Assembly (NCBI RefSeq): GCF_040054535.1
Contig: NC_090789.1
Location: 6,914,197 to 6,978,196, forward strand
Reading direction: 5' to 3'
Length of the DNA stretch: 64,000 bases
Origin: Antennarius striatus
Taxonomy: Eukaryota > Chordata > Actinopteri > Lophiiformes > Antennariidae
Below, in pieces: positions 1 to 12,800 of this stretch. A model generated the notes under the pieces. The model was not told the DNA's origin and did no database searches. It saw only the letters and a list, made by a program, of their open reading frames with translations. The position numbers and the translations under genes were made by a program. Position 1 is the first letter of the stretch; each line of letters opens with the position of its first letter.

Positions 1-1655
1 TTTAAATACGTAAATGGTAGATGAATTTATGAGAAATTCATAGGAGTTGGAACCGACGCTTTTGTAGATGAACACATTATTTATACAGTCCTGCTGAGTA
101 AATCAATAGACAAATTCGATACGATCGGTACAGATAATTAAAGTGTCCCTACTGCAGATGAATCAGTTATTGCTCCTATTTCTTGGTTTTGTCGGTATTT
201 TATTTGCTCCTGATCACATCATAGTTTACATGTAACATTTCAACCTGTGCATGAATCCATACTCGTAAAAATGTTATTTTGAGCATCATGTCTACATATC
301 TTGTGGTTGTCATGTTGTACTGATTTAGTGTACAAACTGTAACAAAGGCCAACATTATGCTAAAGCGTTCTATGTTTCCCTGAAGAGTTTTTTTTAAAAT
401 TCATTCTCATGTTATGATTCACTGTATGAAGTGAGTATGAAGTATCTGATGTTCATCAAGGTGGTGGGTTAGAAGCAAAGGATTGAAGCAATGCTTTAAG
501 GGTGTGACCTGTTAGAATTAAGAGACAGCATTTCCAGAAATAAACGCCCATTGATGATTGTACTGCATGTTCAATCCACTGTGAGCATCTGATTTTCTAG
601 TTGGACATAAATCTGAGTGAGATCAATAAAATTTTCTTGAGCATCCGGACCTCTGGATGGATTTTTAACTCTGTTTGTCAACGTTAGAATTTTCTTTATT
701 TTATTTAACAGACATTTCATGGATCCCTCTCATATATATTGACTTTTCTCAACTGTGACCTGTCACTTTTCACCAGGAATAAAAAGCTCAACAGAATCTT
801 AAGACACAGAGGCTGAGATAACTGGGAGGCCAAATGCTATTTCTGCTTTCAAATAACAGATATGAATTTCTTGTTGCAGGGGAGCATAATATCAGCAAAT
901 GACATTTGCACTTGGAAATATTTCATTGGAATATATGAGATTATATTTAAAAATAGCAAACCAGAAAGACTATCTGAATTGAGCAGGGAAGCAAATCAGA
1001 TATGAAGCTCATTTTTACAGACCACTATTTTAAAAGAAGCCTGCTATAATCGACTGATTAAAGATTTATTAAATGGTTGTAAGTCTGCTGTCTGTGTAAT
1101 AATACTGAATACTAATACTGAAGATTTCCTGCTATGTATGTCCGTTTTGGTGAATTGCTGTCGTTGTTGCCAATAACACAGTATTCTTCTGTGATGATCA
1201 GCAGAGCTCTCTGTACCAGCGGATCTATGTCTCTGTTCATCACATGTCCCTCACTGCTGCGAGTGTTTTCTATCTTCCACCCCTTCGCTGTTATCCTTGT
1301 GCTCGTCCAGACTGCTCCTGCAATCTGTGATTCCGTCTCCCTCTCTGCCCCTGATTGTCATCTGTCTCTCCTTGGGACTTTTTGTGGTGCACCGTTCAAG
1401 CCCCATTTGGTCAGAATAGCATATAGAATAATTCAATAAAGCTAGGCTCTTTTCTATCATCTGTTTCCATGGTGATGCTTTAGGAAGGGCCAATAAGGGC
1501 CCATGACAGCCTCATCATCAGTGATATTAGCCGTAATAATGATGATAATAGTGCTCTTGAAATGCCATTCTTGTGATGATGATGATGATGATGATGTTAA
1601 TGGCGATGATGGTCGTTGTTACTACTTTATATTAACCCCTAACACACAGACACAC

Positions 1656-1717
<62 letters not shown>

Positions 1718-2700
1718 ACCTAGCTATCAATGCACACATTGAATTGGTTAATAATATTTTACACCAAAAATCCTTTTTGTACAATGGATCTTCCTGATTT
1801 GGTTTAGTTTGTATTCAGGATTTCTATTTATGAGACACACTTGGAAATAAAGGCGTAATAAAGAAAAAAGCTCTCCACAGCTATATGTGTCTGACCTCAG
1901 AAATTGCTGCAATTACAGTACAAGTGCATACTCTGAAGTAGTCAAATGAGACTGGCATTAGATTTAGAATGGGCAAAGCAGGCTACAGGCACTATTCCTC
2001 GACCTCAAACTGTCAGTCTGGATGCCCTTTGTGGTCAATTAGCCTACTGATCTTAGAACCTTCAGTGGTCTACCTATGAAAATGTTCATCTATTACTGGA
2101 AATATGCAGTGCATATGCTGTATTTTTCAAATCTATGTGATTTCTTTAACCACATTTTAAAACACAGTGAAAGTTATTTCGATCGTTTTACTGTTACATT
2201 ATGCTTTATTCACCAGCTTAACAAGAAAATCACATTTGTTTCCATTGTTCCATAATTGTTCCATAAGACACTGTGTTTTCAAACCAATGACTGTTTTACT
2301 GCTTGACTTCTTATCTTCATGAAATAAATTATTTCTAGTCATTAATTTACAGTCTAATTACAGATCAAGTATTTTTTTAAAGTTAATACTAATGGATAAA
2401 CATTAATCGAAACTGACCTGCTGAAAAATGTATGAACTATAGATTTGATGAAGCTTAATAACAACAATTATTATCAATAACTGGTGTGTAAGGTAATAGT
2501 TAATGATTAATATCACGTATCTAGTTATTTGTTACAATATATTAAGATAAACATGTACATATAGTTTTACACTAAGTACAATATAATTTCTTGATAAACT
2601 TTCACAAAACCTTCACGATTTCCCCACTCCACGTGTGTTAATTTGCTATTATCTTTAATTTGTGTATTTTTGTAACGTCTATCTGTATTAAATTAAATTT
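1..2700. other. Gene-free AT-rich flank
   Basis: I see no exon that matches a known family on either strand here. Open frames are short and interrupted. The stretch is AT-rich and its only clear structure is the microsatellite block at 1574-1719. In other vertebrates the neighbour on this side of TBC1D5 is SATB1, but no SATB1 coding sequence is visible. Confidence 0.6.
1574..1719. repeat. (GAT)n and (CA)n microsatellites
   Basis: A run of about seven GAT/TGA triplets at 1574-1596 is followed 45 bases later by an impure then pure CA array (1642-1719). The proline/histidine/threonine-rich open frame across it is a product of the repeat. Confidence 0.95.
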
Positions 2701-2759
2701 CGATGTCTGAAAATACTGTGTTATACGACTATAGTCACCCGTGTTTCTTCTGTGGTTGG

Positions 2760-3380
2760 TGAATGACTGTCGGTCTCCAAGCTGCCTGCAGGGAGCCTCG
2801 TCCTCCGTTTGGTCACGTGATCAGTCAGCTGATCGTCAGTACATCCGCCTGACCCGTTACTGTTTACAAATCGGCAGACAGTCCGCTGCGGCAGAATGAG
2901 GAGTCCTGCGTGATCCGAACAGGTATCTGGTGTCCCACAGCGTGTTCTGTTTGATTTCCTGCCAGCTTCCGCCCTCGTGCTAGCCTCTGGGCGCGCGCGC
3001 GTGTCGCGAGGGAGTATGTTAAGAGTTTGTCTCGCGCCCTGGACTAGTTGAGTGCCGACAGGCCGCTGCGTCGGTGCGGGCACAACTTGCTAAACTAGCG
3101 TCCAATTAGCTTAGCTGCTATATTTCGTCGTAATTAGTTTCACGTAACGTCCACACGAGGTTTTATTGTCTATTTATTTCACCGGGTTGTCATTTGGATG
3201 TTTTACTGTACGTCATGTTCACGCTTGGTGCTTTGGCGTTTCGCCCTGCCTGCGTCGGTCATCCGGGGGGGAGCTGTCATCAACCGTGGTGCATCGAAGA
3301 TGGACACTGCCTACACTTGACCTCAAATGATCGAAATATCGTCTGCTCTTGTGTGTTATGGGTTGAAGCGTTCGTGTCAG
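2760..3380 (+). promoter_or_regulatory. tbc1d5: CpG-rich putative tbc1d5 promoter and first exon
   Basis: Base composition changes abruptly from AT-rich to GC- and CpG-rich. The stretch includes an alternating GCGCGCGCGC tract near 2991-3001 and many CG dinucleotides up to about 3310. This is the only CpG-rich block upstream of the tbc1d5 start codon, so I infer that it is the promoter. A good splice donor (GTCAG|GTAGGC) ends a possible non-coding first exon at 3380. GTCACGTGAT at 2812-2821 is one base from the TFEB/CLEAR palindrome. It is followed at once by an inverted repeat, GATCAG-TCAG-CTGATC (2819-2834). The transcription start itself cannot be placed from sequence. Confidence 0.55.
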
Positions 3381-3393
3381 GTAGGCCTGACAT

Positions 3394-3439
3394 GAACAAT
3401 TATTAAATATGTCCTACCAGACACATTTAATAATTGTTC
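3394..3439. repeat. 20-bp inverted repeat (hairpin), 6-base loop
   Basis: Arms at 3394-3413 and 3420-3439 are reverse complements except for one position, with a loop of CTACCA. On the + strand the odd position would be an A-C mismatch in RNA. On the - strand it would be a U-G wobble, so the minus-strand RNA would pair along the full stem. The hairpin sits between a good donor (3381) and a good acceptor (ending 3445) in the presumed tbc1d5 5' region. Confidence 0.85.
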
Positions 3440-3445
3440 TTTCAG

Positions 3446-3529
3446 AGAGCAGAGGCTTGAGAAGCTAGCACCGCCCGCCTCCACGGCTTAATGCAGTTTC
3501 ACGCACCTCTCCACACTTCAGAGAACCAG
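3446..3529 (+). other. tbc1d5: Candidate non-coding 5' exon of tbc1d5
   Basis: An acceptor (TTGTTCTTTCAG) precedes this block and a donor (ACCAG|GTCAGC) follows it. It would be joined to the CpG-rich exon ending at 3380 across an intron of only 65 bases that contains the hairpin. It carries no useful reading frame. This rests on splice-site appearance alone. Confidence 0.25.
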
Positions 3530-6500
3530 GTCAGCACAAATGTCTGCATTCCAGATTAGTGAAGGGGAAAAAAGAGGTCTTTGACTAAGACAAAATAACA
3601 TTTTCAGGAGTTACAAGAGAGGATAGCTTGTGTAACAGTGGTGGGGAAGCATATGATACTGAATTAATTTGTTCCTGAACGATCAAAGGCTTCTTCTGTT
3701 CTATGTTTTATGTTCCTCCTGAGCAACAGCTTCCTAACATTTTGTCCTGTGGGCTCTACTTCCTGCAACTCCATAACATGTTATTTTATGGTCGTAATAG
3801 ACCTGAAGATCAGAATTTGTCCGGTTTTAATAAAAAGGTGGACGTACTGGGGTTACATTTTTATTTTTTCCCCTATAATTTTGAATAGTTTTGACCTGCA
3901 GACATATATTTGTCAGATTTAATCAACCATCACGTTTTTGGTAAATCACTCTAACAATCTTTGCAGTATTTTTCCAAGGTTAAGGTCCGAACATGTTCTT
4001 AAGCTCTTGCACATCATGTGACTAAAGGGTCCTCTGTTTCCTGAAGTAGAGGAAGTAGAGATTTTAATGGGTGTTTCAACACGACTATACTGCACAAATA
4101 AACAAGAAAAACCTGCCCCTGCATTTTGAAGACACTGTGAAACTATCTGTTAATTTGGCAACTTCATTGAAGGCTTGGCAGTATTTTCCTGCCCCAATGA
4201 TGAATGACTGAATGAACGAACAAGCACAGGATAGTTTTAGGCTCCAGTTTGGTGAAAGTTGCGGCACCTTTTAAATTGAATGTGTATTTTAAGGAAAAAA
4301 TGAAATGATTTCTCAGGGATCAATGAGAATTACCGAAAGAGGAGGTTCAAGTAAATTATGTCTAGCTTGCTCAGTGCGGTTTACACAATTCAAAACATGC
4401 ATCTTCTTTGTAGCCATGAGTGAGGCGATAACTTTGATGTTGAGACGTCTTAACGTGGGGAACAAAGAAATGGAATGCTACAGTTGTGGCTTCAACTTTA
4501 CAGGCAGTTGTTGTAAATCCCAGAAACAGATCCTTCACCCCTGAACAGATGGATGCAGAGTTATTTGTCTTTTGATTTATTTATGCATTCCATTATGTAT
4601 TGATTTGATTATTTCATGAAAGATTCGTGTTTTGAATTATTGAGGTGTCTCCAGGTGCTGCAGATTAAATTATGCAGAAGCTAATTTGCCTTGATTATTA
4701 TGTAGTAAAGTTGGGATGTCATTTCATGTTCGACCCTGGGAAGAAGTAATGAAGTAGCTCAGAGAAGACTGGCTTTCGACTTTAGCAAGGCCTTTCGTTT
4801 TCTTTTTCTAGTTTTTTTTTTTTTTTTTACCTGTATCAGGTTTCATTCAGTCACAAAAGACTTGCACATACAAAAAATGAGAGACAATTGAAGGCCTCTT
4901 AAGAGTTAAAAATTTATTTTTGAATTGTAGTGCGTAGATGTGCTTGCTAGTCTGTGGTGGGAAAATGGCCCTAATAATATCTTTTGCCACTTTGTGCAAA
5001 GCAAATTTTGATGATATGAACAAAAATTCACAGCTGTTTTGTCTGTAGTATCTCTGGAGAATTTGATAAATCTTTCAGGCCAATTTTTCAAAGAGCGACT
5101 AAGGAAGGAAACTATTAATGGAGATATCTATTCACATTATTCTTCTGTATTTCTGTACAGTTGTGAATTAGTTACGATTATTACATGGGATAATATCCTT
5201 TTTATGAGAGAAGGGAGAAAAACCCCTCAGACTTAAAGAGAGCATTAGTCTTTGAGGAGAACAGATGTTTCCCAAGAAAACAGGCACATACATTATGCAT
5301 ATAAAATTATTTCTATTTTGATGGGGTGTGGAGCTGATTTATTGAGCGGTGTTCCATTTACATGGCTAATAGGTTTAAGAAATGCCTTTGTTGTGTTATT
5401 TCCACAATTAATAAAGCAAAGGAAAACATAATGCTCATTGGAAGCTTGCTATTCTGTAGGCGTATGTATTAGGCTAACCGTATTCATAAACTAGGAATAA
5501 TCCCAAGCCGGATAAAAACTGAGACTGAGTTGGTTAACCTAGATTGTGATGCCCTGGAGAAAGTTTTGAAGAAGCTGAAGTAACTTTGGAAGAAACGCTT
5601 TGGCTAAAAATGTACCAAGCAAGAATTAAAATTGTATGAAATTTTGTAGTTGCATAATTGTGTATATTTTAGAAAATGCAGTTAACACATAATCTTTCAC
5701 TAACAATGGTGACCTTTAAGATCATAAAATATTCTTTCAATTTTGTTTGCTGCTCCAGGCTGTCAATGCTAATGTTGTTGTGTTTGATATTTTCAATAAA
5801 ATCTATGAAAGTGGTCAAAAATATTGCCATTACAATTTCCCACCACAGTTTCAGGGCAAAGTACAAACATGTCAAATAATGCTTTACAAATTTGTTTGAA
5901 AAATGAATGAAATGATGACTAATTTATTTGACCTATCTGAGTTGTTGGACTAACTGCACTATAAATCTAGTAATTTAGCAGTTTTAAAACAGATACGAAA
6001 AGTTCCATTTCACTCTTTGTTTCATTTTTGAGTAACCTGTTGAGGACTTACGTAATCTGTTACCAATGAAATGTCAAGGAGTAGTGACAGGTGTGGCCTG
6101 GGGAAAAAAAAGCAAACAAAAATGGTCTATAGTCCAATGTCGGGGAATGCCCTATGTTCTGTGGGTTACATATTTTGTATTATTTATTCAAAAAAATGAA
6201 AAAAGATTTTAAAAAATTTGCAAAAAAATAATTAGTGACAGGTGGTCATTGTAGTAGACAGGTGGTCATTGTACTGGTACTCAGTTTTATATCACAAACA
6301 ATATAAAACCCAAAACGTTAAAGGTGTCATTATCACAAACAAAGAAAATAATTAAACTGGGGAATTTGAAATGCTTTGACCTTTTTGCTTGAAAAATAAA
6401 GTATGTATGTTCTATCTGTCTAATGAATGCATGACTGTCAACTGACAACATTAGAATTTTCTGCTCTCTTTATCTTCCATTTTGTTGCTTTAGGAAAAAC

Positions 6501-6558
6501 AGTGATTTTTATTTCCTTGTGAAGATATTTTATTATTTTCCCTTCTGTCTTTTCACAG

Positions 6559-6610
6559 AGTCGTTTTTTTCTTCTTAGTCTTGGATGAGAAGAATCACAA
6601 GACTGTAACA
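6559..6610 (+). other. tbc1d5: Candidate non-coding 5' exon of tbc1d5
   Basis: This 52-base block is bounded by TTTTCACAG and ACA|GTAAGT. It lies about 220 bases upstream of the exon that carries the start codon, whose acceptor is ACATCTCCAG ending at 6831. The position fits a 5' UTR exon, but only splice-site appearance supports it. Confidence 0.35.
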
Positions 6611-6850
6611 GTAAGTCCTGACAGTGAACAGTTTAAGGCTGTTCGGTACTAGATAGATGTAGAAATAGCACATTTTCCCATTGAGGAATATTAAAGGATT
6701 GTTTTTTTCAGGTTAAATAAAAGATAAAGTTAATCTCAGAGGTTTAGGCTGATCTCAGTGTTGAGTGCATGATGTGACGTTTCAATAAAATCTGTCGTGA
6801 CTTAATTCGGGGTTCCATCTTACATCTCCAGGTTCAGCTGGGTTGCCGTC

Positions 6851-9800
6851 ATGCAGCACCCCAATTTCGAGACATGCCACCCACTCCAGACGGACAAGCA
6901 GCAGGAGATAGCTGACCCTCTGCATAATTTAAACAAGAACCACGGCAGTAAGTTACCAAACCTGATTCAAATTTCTAAATATAACCTGTTGCAAAGACAT
7001 TTAGTGATAAGACTCCGGCCAAAACACGCTGAGACTTAATAAGATTTGCTGTCCTGCTCGTGGTCCATTTATGCTAGAATGTTAAACCGATATTAAACAG
7101 GGAGGAATGATGACTAAAGGTTAGCGTTGAGGTTCTAGATAGTAACAGATCTTTTTTTTTAAAAATATGAGCTTACGAGTGTGCGTCACAGACGTTTCTG
7201 GCGATGCTCCCAGGTTGAGGTTGTTTTCATGTTTACGTGTGCGGCAAAGAAAATGTGGTGGGTAGCATGTTGTGTAACTGATGAATATTCATACTGAGTG
7301 TCCCTGTGGAATGATCCACTCTTGCACCTAATGTTGATGGACAGCTCTCTGACTTGAGTGCATGTTCACCTGAGGGCCAAATTAGACTTATTACTGCCAA
7401 TGAAAACAAAAGGGGGAACGGTCTTGTCACTCTCCCTGCTCCTGGCCCTTTTTGCTCCAGTAAACGTCTTGAAAAGGAGGCCTCAAAATAAATGACAGGT
7501 CATTTGAAAACCATAAATACTAGGTCAGTTGCTTGTTGTTGTCAGGATTTACGTTTTTACAAACTTCAAGAACGATGCTTTTCATTTCAGAATCTGATGT
7601 TTGTTGTTTGCTTCATCTTTCTGTTTCACCAGGAGGATCTTTTGACAGCAGATCTTACTCACACCCTCATTCAACCTGCCTCTCTTACAGGTGAGGATTT
7701 TATTGTGTGGGTTTGCCATAAACTCTTGGCACAAACTCATCGCTCCAGCTACCTGGTTTACTGCTAGATGACACATTAGATGGAATACCGTGCCCAGATT
7801 CTGTTGAGAAGCTCATAAATCTCCTTGTCCTCTGCTTCCTTTCCCCCGTGCAGGAAAGAATGGGACGACTTGTTCCTCAACAGTAATTACCTGGCCAGGA
7901 TCCGGCAGGCAGGCATCAACGGTAGACTGAGGAGCAGCCGCTTTCGGAGCGTATGCTGGAAGGTAACTGCCAAATAGATTGGCCGCCCAATCACATTTCA
8001 TTAAAGTAGCTTTGGCAATTTTTCCTGCACCAGAAAATGTTGCAGTTCTGGCAGCTTGTGGAAAATCTTTGGTGGAAATAGTGTCCTAGAGTTAAGTTTG
8101 AAAGTGTTTCTGCCTGTTTTGTTGTGGATGCTTGTGGTAAACTGTGAACTGCCTTTCTGTAGTTGTATCTGGAGGCTCTTCCAGAAGAAAAGGGGCAATG
8201 GATCAACAAAACCAAGGAGCTCCGGAACCAGTATGAGAAGATCAAAGAGACGGTGAGAGCCCCACCATGTGGTCACTTCCCTCATCAGACAGGAATGTAT
8301 TATGTGCTCTTCTAAATCGCTGAAGCTTTTTGTGTCGATAGAACAATCTGTAGATGATTGGGGCTTGATATATTTATATTTTATAGGGTTTTTTTAATAA
8401 TCTCTTCTCCTCTCGACTTTTCCCTTCAGGGGTCGCCACAGTAATCACTGCTCACTGAACTAGAACAGACATTAAAAAAAAATTGACCAATTTGTTATGC
8501 AAAATAGAAACGGGACATTTTTTGCACTGAATGGCCATTATTGACAACTGTATAGTGTTTGTTTATGTATTTGTTTATCTGTTTTGTTGCAGCACATCAC
8601 CAATCCTCGCAAAGGTAAAGGCCAGCAGGACCTGGTGGTCAACAACCCGTTATCCCAGGATGAGGGGGTGAGTGTGTGTGTGTGCGTGTGTGTTTCTCCT
8701 CCTCATTTTCTCTTTAATATTTATATTAAAATATTTGTATTTATATTTTCTGCCTGGTCCAAGCAGGAAAGGAGGACATGTCGTGTAGCAATGCGTTTAA
8801 TGGAGTTTTTTTCCTGCAACAATCACACGTCTTGTTCAATTTCTCACTTACTGAAATCAGCTTGTTTTGTGCTGTAGTACAGCCTAGGAGCTGCACTTTG
8901 TCTTCACACATGTAGGGTGTGAAAACAAACTGCAGCCTGCTGAATCAGAGGTGACATCAATGAACTCTTCCTCTTCTGCAGTGCTGAAGTCAGTGGGTGT
9001 TTTATACAAAAGGGAAAATACCTCTGAAAATGTACCAGGAGGGCAGAGAGATGTATTTTCATACACAGAATCACTCTGTCCTGCAAGTCAATGAATAATT
9101 TCAGGCTATCCAATGAGTCTACATTCTACTCCTCCTCTTGCTTCTCCCACATCTCCAGTGGGAGGTGAATGATTTTACCTGCCAACCGTCTTGCTGTGAG
9201 GCAACAGCGCTACCCACTGCGCCACAGTGACGCCCACTGGCTCTATTCATTATTATGAAATTATGATTATCAAAATAATCATTATTTAAGATTAATAGTG
9301 AAATTAATAATACTGCAGGGCACCAATTAAAAAGTAGAAAGGAAAAGAATGATTAATGGTTATTAAGATTCATTATTAAACAAGTTTCCATTATTATTAA
9401 ACCTAATAATTTCTGAGCACCGCACTGAAAAGTGTAACCATTAAGCAAACGCTGTGTCTTTGTGTTCACTAAAGGGTGTCTGAGTAAATAGAAAATGAAT
9501 GGATTCTAACCTTAATAACCAGCCTGTAAACTAGCATTAAAGCAAAACTAGCATTAAAGCAAAACGTGTTGGGATCAGTATCAGTTGAAAGCTTTTTTTT
9601 GTCAAACCAAAAACTGTTACATGCCACAACTACCAGATGCAATCCGTTTTTGATCGCGTCTGTAAGTCTTATAATATCTTGATTGATCAGGGACAGAACT
9701 GAAAAATGCAGTCTGGAGTATTTTATTCGAAAGCCTGTAGAAACACATCCTGTCTTTAAATTTCTGTTATGGGAAAGATCTTTTGGGTCGTTTCTTTTTG

Positions 9801-12800
9801 TAATGAATTGATATATTTTTTCCACACGATGGTCATTGTTAGCATACTGTATTATCACAGAAGCTCCTTGTAGTCCTCAGGATTGATGGTTATGATGTCG
9901 GTAATGGTTATTTGTCACATTTCTCCTGTCCAGAGCCTTTGGAATAAATTCTTCCAGGATAAAGAGCTGAAGGGGATGATCAAACAGGACGTGTTGAGAA
10001 CGTCAGTTTCACTATCATTCTCTTTATTCCTTTCATGCCATACACTTGAAATCATTGTGGTGTAACACCATTCCTGTCTTTCTTGTGTATTTTATAAGGT
10101 TCCCTGAGATCCGTTACTTCCAGGACGAGGACGTGAGGACTAAGCTGACGGACATTTTGTTCTGTTACGCCAGAGAAAATGAACAGCTGCTGTACAAACA
10201 GGTACGACTGACATTCACTTGCTCGTCCGCACAGCCTAGAGTTTAAAGGCAAACACTGATTTTCTTTTAATAGCTGTAAATGATGTTCTTGATTGTGTTG
10301 CCTTACTGAGCCGGTGTCTGAACATGTTGGCTGTGTGTGTCCGGTGGGCTCAGACAAGAGAACCGTCATTATCGGGTGACGGTGAATGAATGGTCTGCCA
10401 GTGCAGCATCTTTTTTTTGCAAACTGGAAGTGACACATGGTCGGGCAGCGGCTAACAATATCTAAATGAAACCTGTCATCACGGATTATAAATCTCCTGC
10501 ATCACCATTAAAGAAAGACTGACCACAAATGAATGGTAATTTCTCTCTCCCCTTTTCGTCTTTACATCTGACGCTCCCTCTACCTCCGTCGGTGCTTCTG
10601 CCTGCAGGGGATGCATGAACTGCTCGCTCCCATAGTGTTTGTCCTGCACTGTGACCACCAAGCCTTCCAGCATGCCAACGAGACGGCCACCCCCAGGTCG
10701 GTTCCCCATACCTGAGTCTCTTACACCTTTAGACTTGAATGTCCTCTAATCAATATCCAAAATGTTTCTGTATTTATTTGGATGAAGCTCAGAGTTGGGA
10801 ATCTTTCTTTTTCCACAGTGAGGAGATGAAGTGTCTGTTGAACCCAGAGTACCTAGAGCATGATGCCTAGTGAGTTATCTCCTAATATTGGTCAGATGAT
10901 ACCAGAAAGGTTTATTTTTCTGACAAATACAATTGGCTTACATGTGTGTTTGCTCCTTATTCATCTCTTTCCACCCACTGAAAACTCGCTCACAAACACA
11001 CCCCTTCTTCTGTAGTGCCATGTTCTCACAACTGATGGAAACAGCAGAGCCTTGGTTCTCCAGCTTTGAGAGGGAAGTGAGAAGGGTCAGTCTGATCTCA
11101 TCAACCACTTTTGACATTGTATAATTACAGTAATTAGTGTGCATTGTAACACAATATGGGCTGATTGCACTGTAATGACTGCATAGACGGTATGATATTA
11201 TACATAAAAAGCCTACACAAAGGCTATTAATACACTTTTCCTCAAGACTTCAACCCTGTTGAATTTAGAGACCTGTGGTTACCATGGTAATGGCAAATGC
11301 AATGCTTGGAGCAAATAATATGCCACTAGAACAATTTAATAAAGAAAAGACTATTTGAATTGGGGGGGGGGGTTTAATAGAAATTTTGTTTCAATACTGG
11401 AGTACACAAATACAACAAAAAACATACATTGGTGTTTTAAACTTGAACTAGCAACAGAAGAAAATGCTGGATTTACAGCAGCACTCAAGATACTGTGAAC
11501 AGAAGAACACCTGCAAACTGTTCATCTTAAAATTACGTTTTTGTGTCCTAATTTGTCTTTTTCTGAATATCTGACTTTTTAATCGTGTGAACACAGATGC
11601 TACCAGAGAAAATGTTTTTATTTAATGGTCTGCTCCTCCAGGGTAAAGAAGAGATGCTGACCAGCATCCCATTTGCTCGGCCCCAGGATGCCGGGCCATC
11701 TGTTGCCATTGTGACCAAAGTCAACCGCATCCAGGACCAGCTGGTGAAGAAGCACGACATAGAACTACACATGCACCTCAACCGGCTCGAAATCGCCCCG
11801 CAAATCTATGGCATGTCAGTATCAACCTCCAGTTTGATCAGCAAGGTGCTTTTTCTGAAGTTCAGCCGTACACATGTAACAGTCAGCCTGTCCGTCTGTC
11901 TGTCCTGCAGCCGGTGGGTACGTTTGCTGTTTGGCCGTGAGTTTCCGCTGCAGGACCTGCTGGTGGTGTGGGACGCCCTGTTTGCTGACAGTATTACTCT
12001 GGATCTGGTGGACTACATCTTTGTGTCCATGCTGCTCTACATCCGAGACGCTCGTACGTTCCCATCTGTTAATGATTTAATCCAGTTTGGCTATGTGTCG
12101 TGAAATTTCATGAGAAATGCCTAATTGGGAAAAAGTTATTTAACCACCTCGTTTGTCTCAATTAGATATAATCATATTGCTCCAAGTATAATGTTATGTC
12201 AGTGACCACTGTGTTAAACATGATACCCTGTGGACTGAGCAGCTGTCACGGTGAATGATAATGCTAATAATAAAAGTACGCTTTAAAACCCACATTATGG
12301 TGTGCTCCATAAAAGCAGCAACATTAAACGAGTAAGTCTTAAAGCAGATTAAAAGATCTGATAACGTGAAGACAGATAAAATATTAAAAAAATAAATAAA
12401 AAATAAAAAACATGGATAAAGGGCTGTCGGCGGTTTATTGGTGTTGAGTTATCATTTTTAATATAGATCTAGAATGCTTTCTGATTACTTTTGGTTTAAA
12501 CAAGCCAAGAAATGGTGGTGAGTTGTGAAATATTTGAATAGATTTCTGCTTTTCAGCGTCGCTAATATTCCATTTATTATTTTCTCTGTTTCAGTCATTG
12601 CTAGTAACTTTCAGACCTGTCTGGGCCTCCTGATGCACTACCCTCCATTAGGAGACATCAACTCTCTGCTGCAAAAAGCTCTCTTCCTCCGAGATCCTAA
12701 AGTAAGCGAACAAACACACCGGAATAATGGACTGGAAAAATGATCATGTATGATTTTGTTTGCAAAATCAACTGATAGTTTTGTGTAATACCTGGACACA

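Noticed and set aside
3394-3439. Hairpin considered as a microRNA precursor
   Set aside because: Stem of 20 bp and loop of 6 bases are too short for a normal pre-miRNA, and the arms are AT-rich like a MITE.
8668-8695. TG tract considered as part of exon 5 coding sequence
   Set aside because: The reading frame into the next exon (SLWNKFF) works only if the exon ends at 8667, before the repeat.
9469-9858. 129-codon minus-strand frame in tbc1d5 intron 5
   Set aside because: AT-rich and overlaps a tandem duplication; no domain. Treated as a chance frame.
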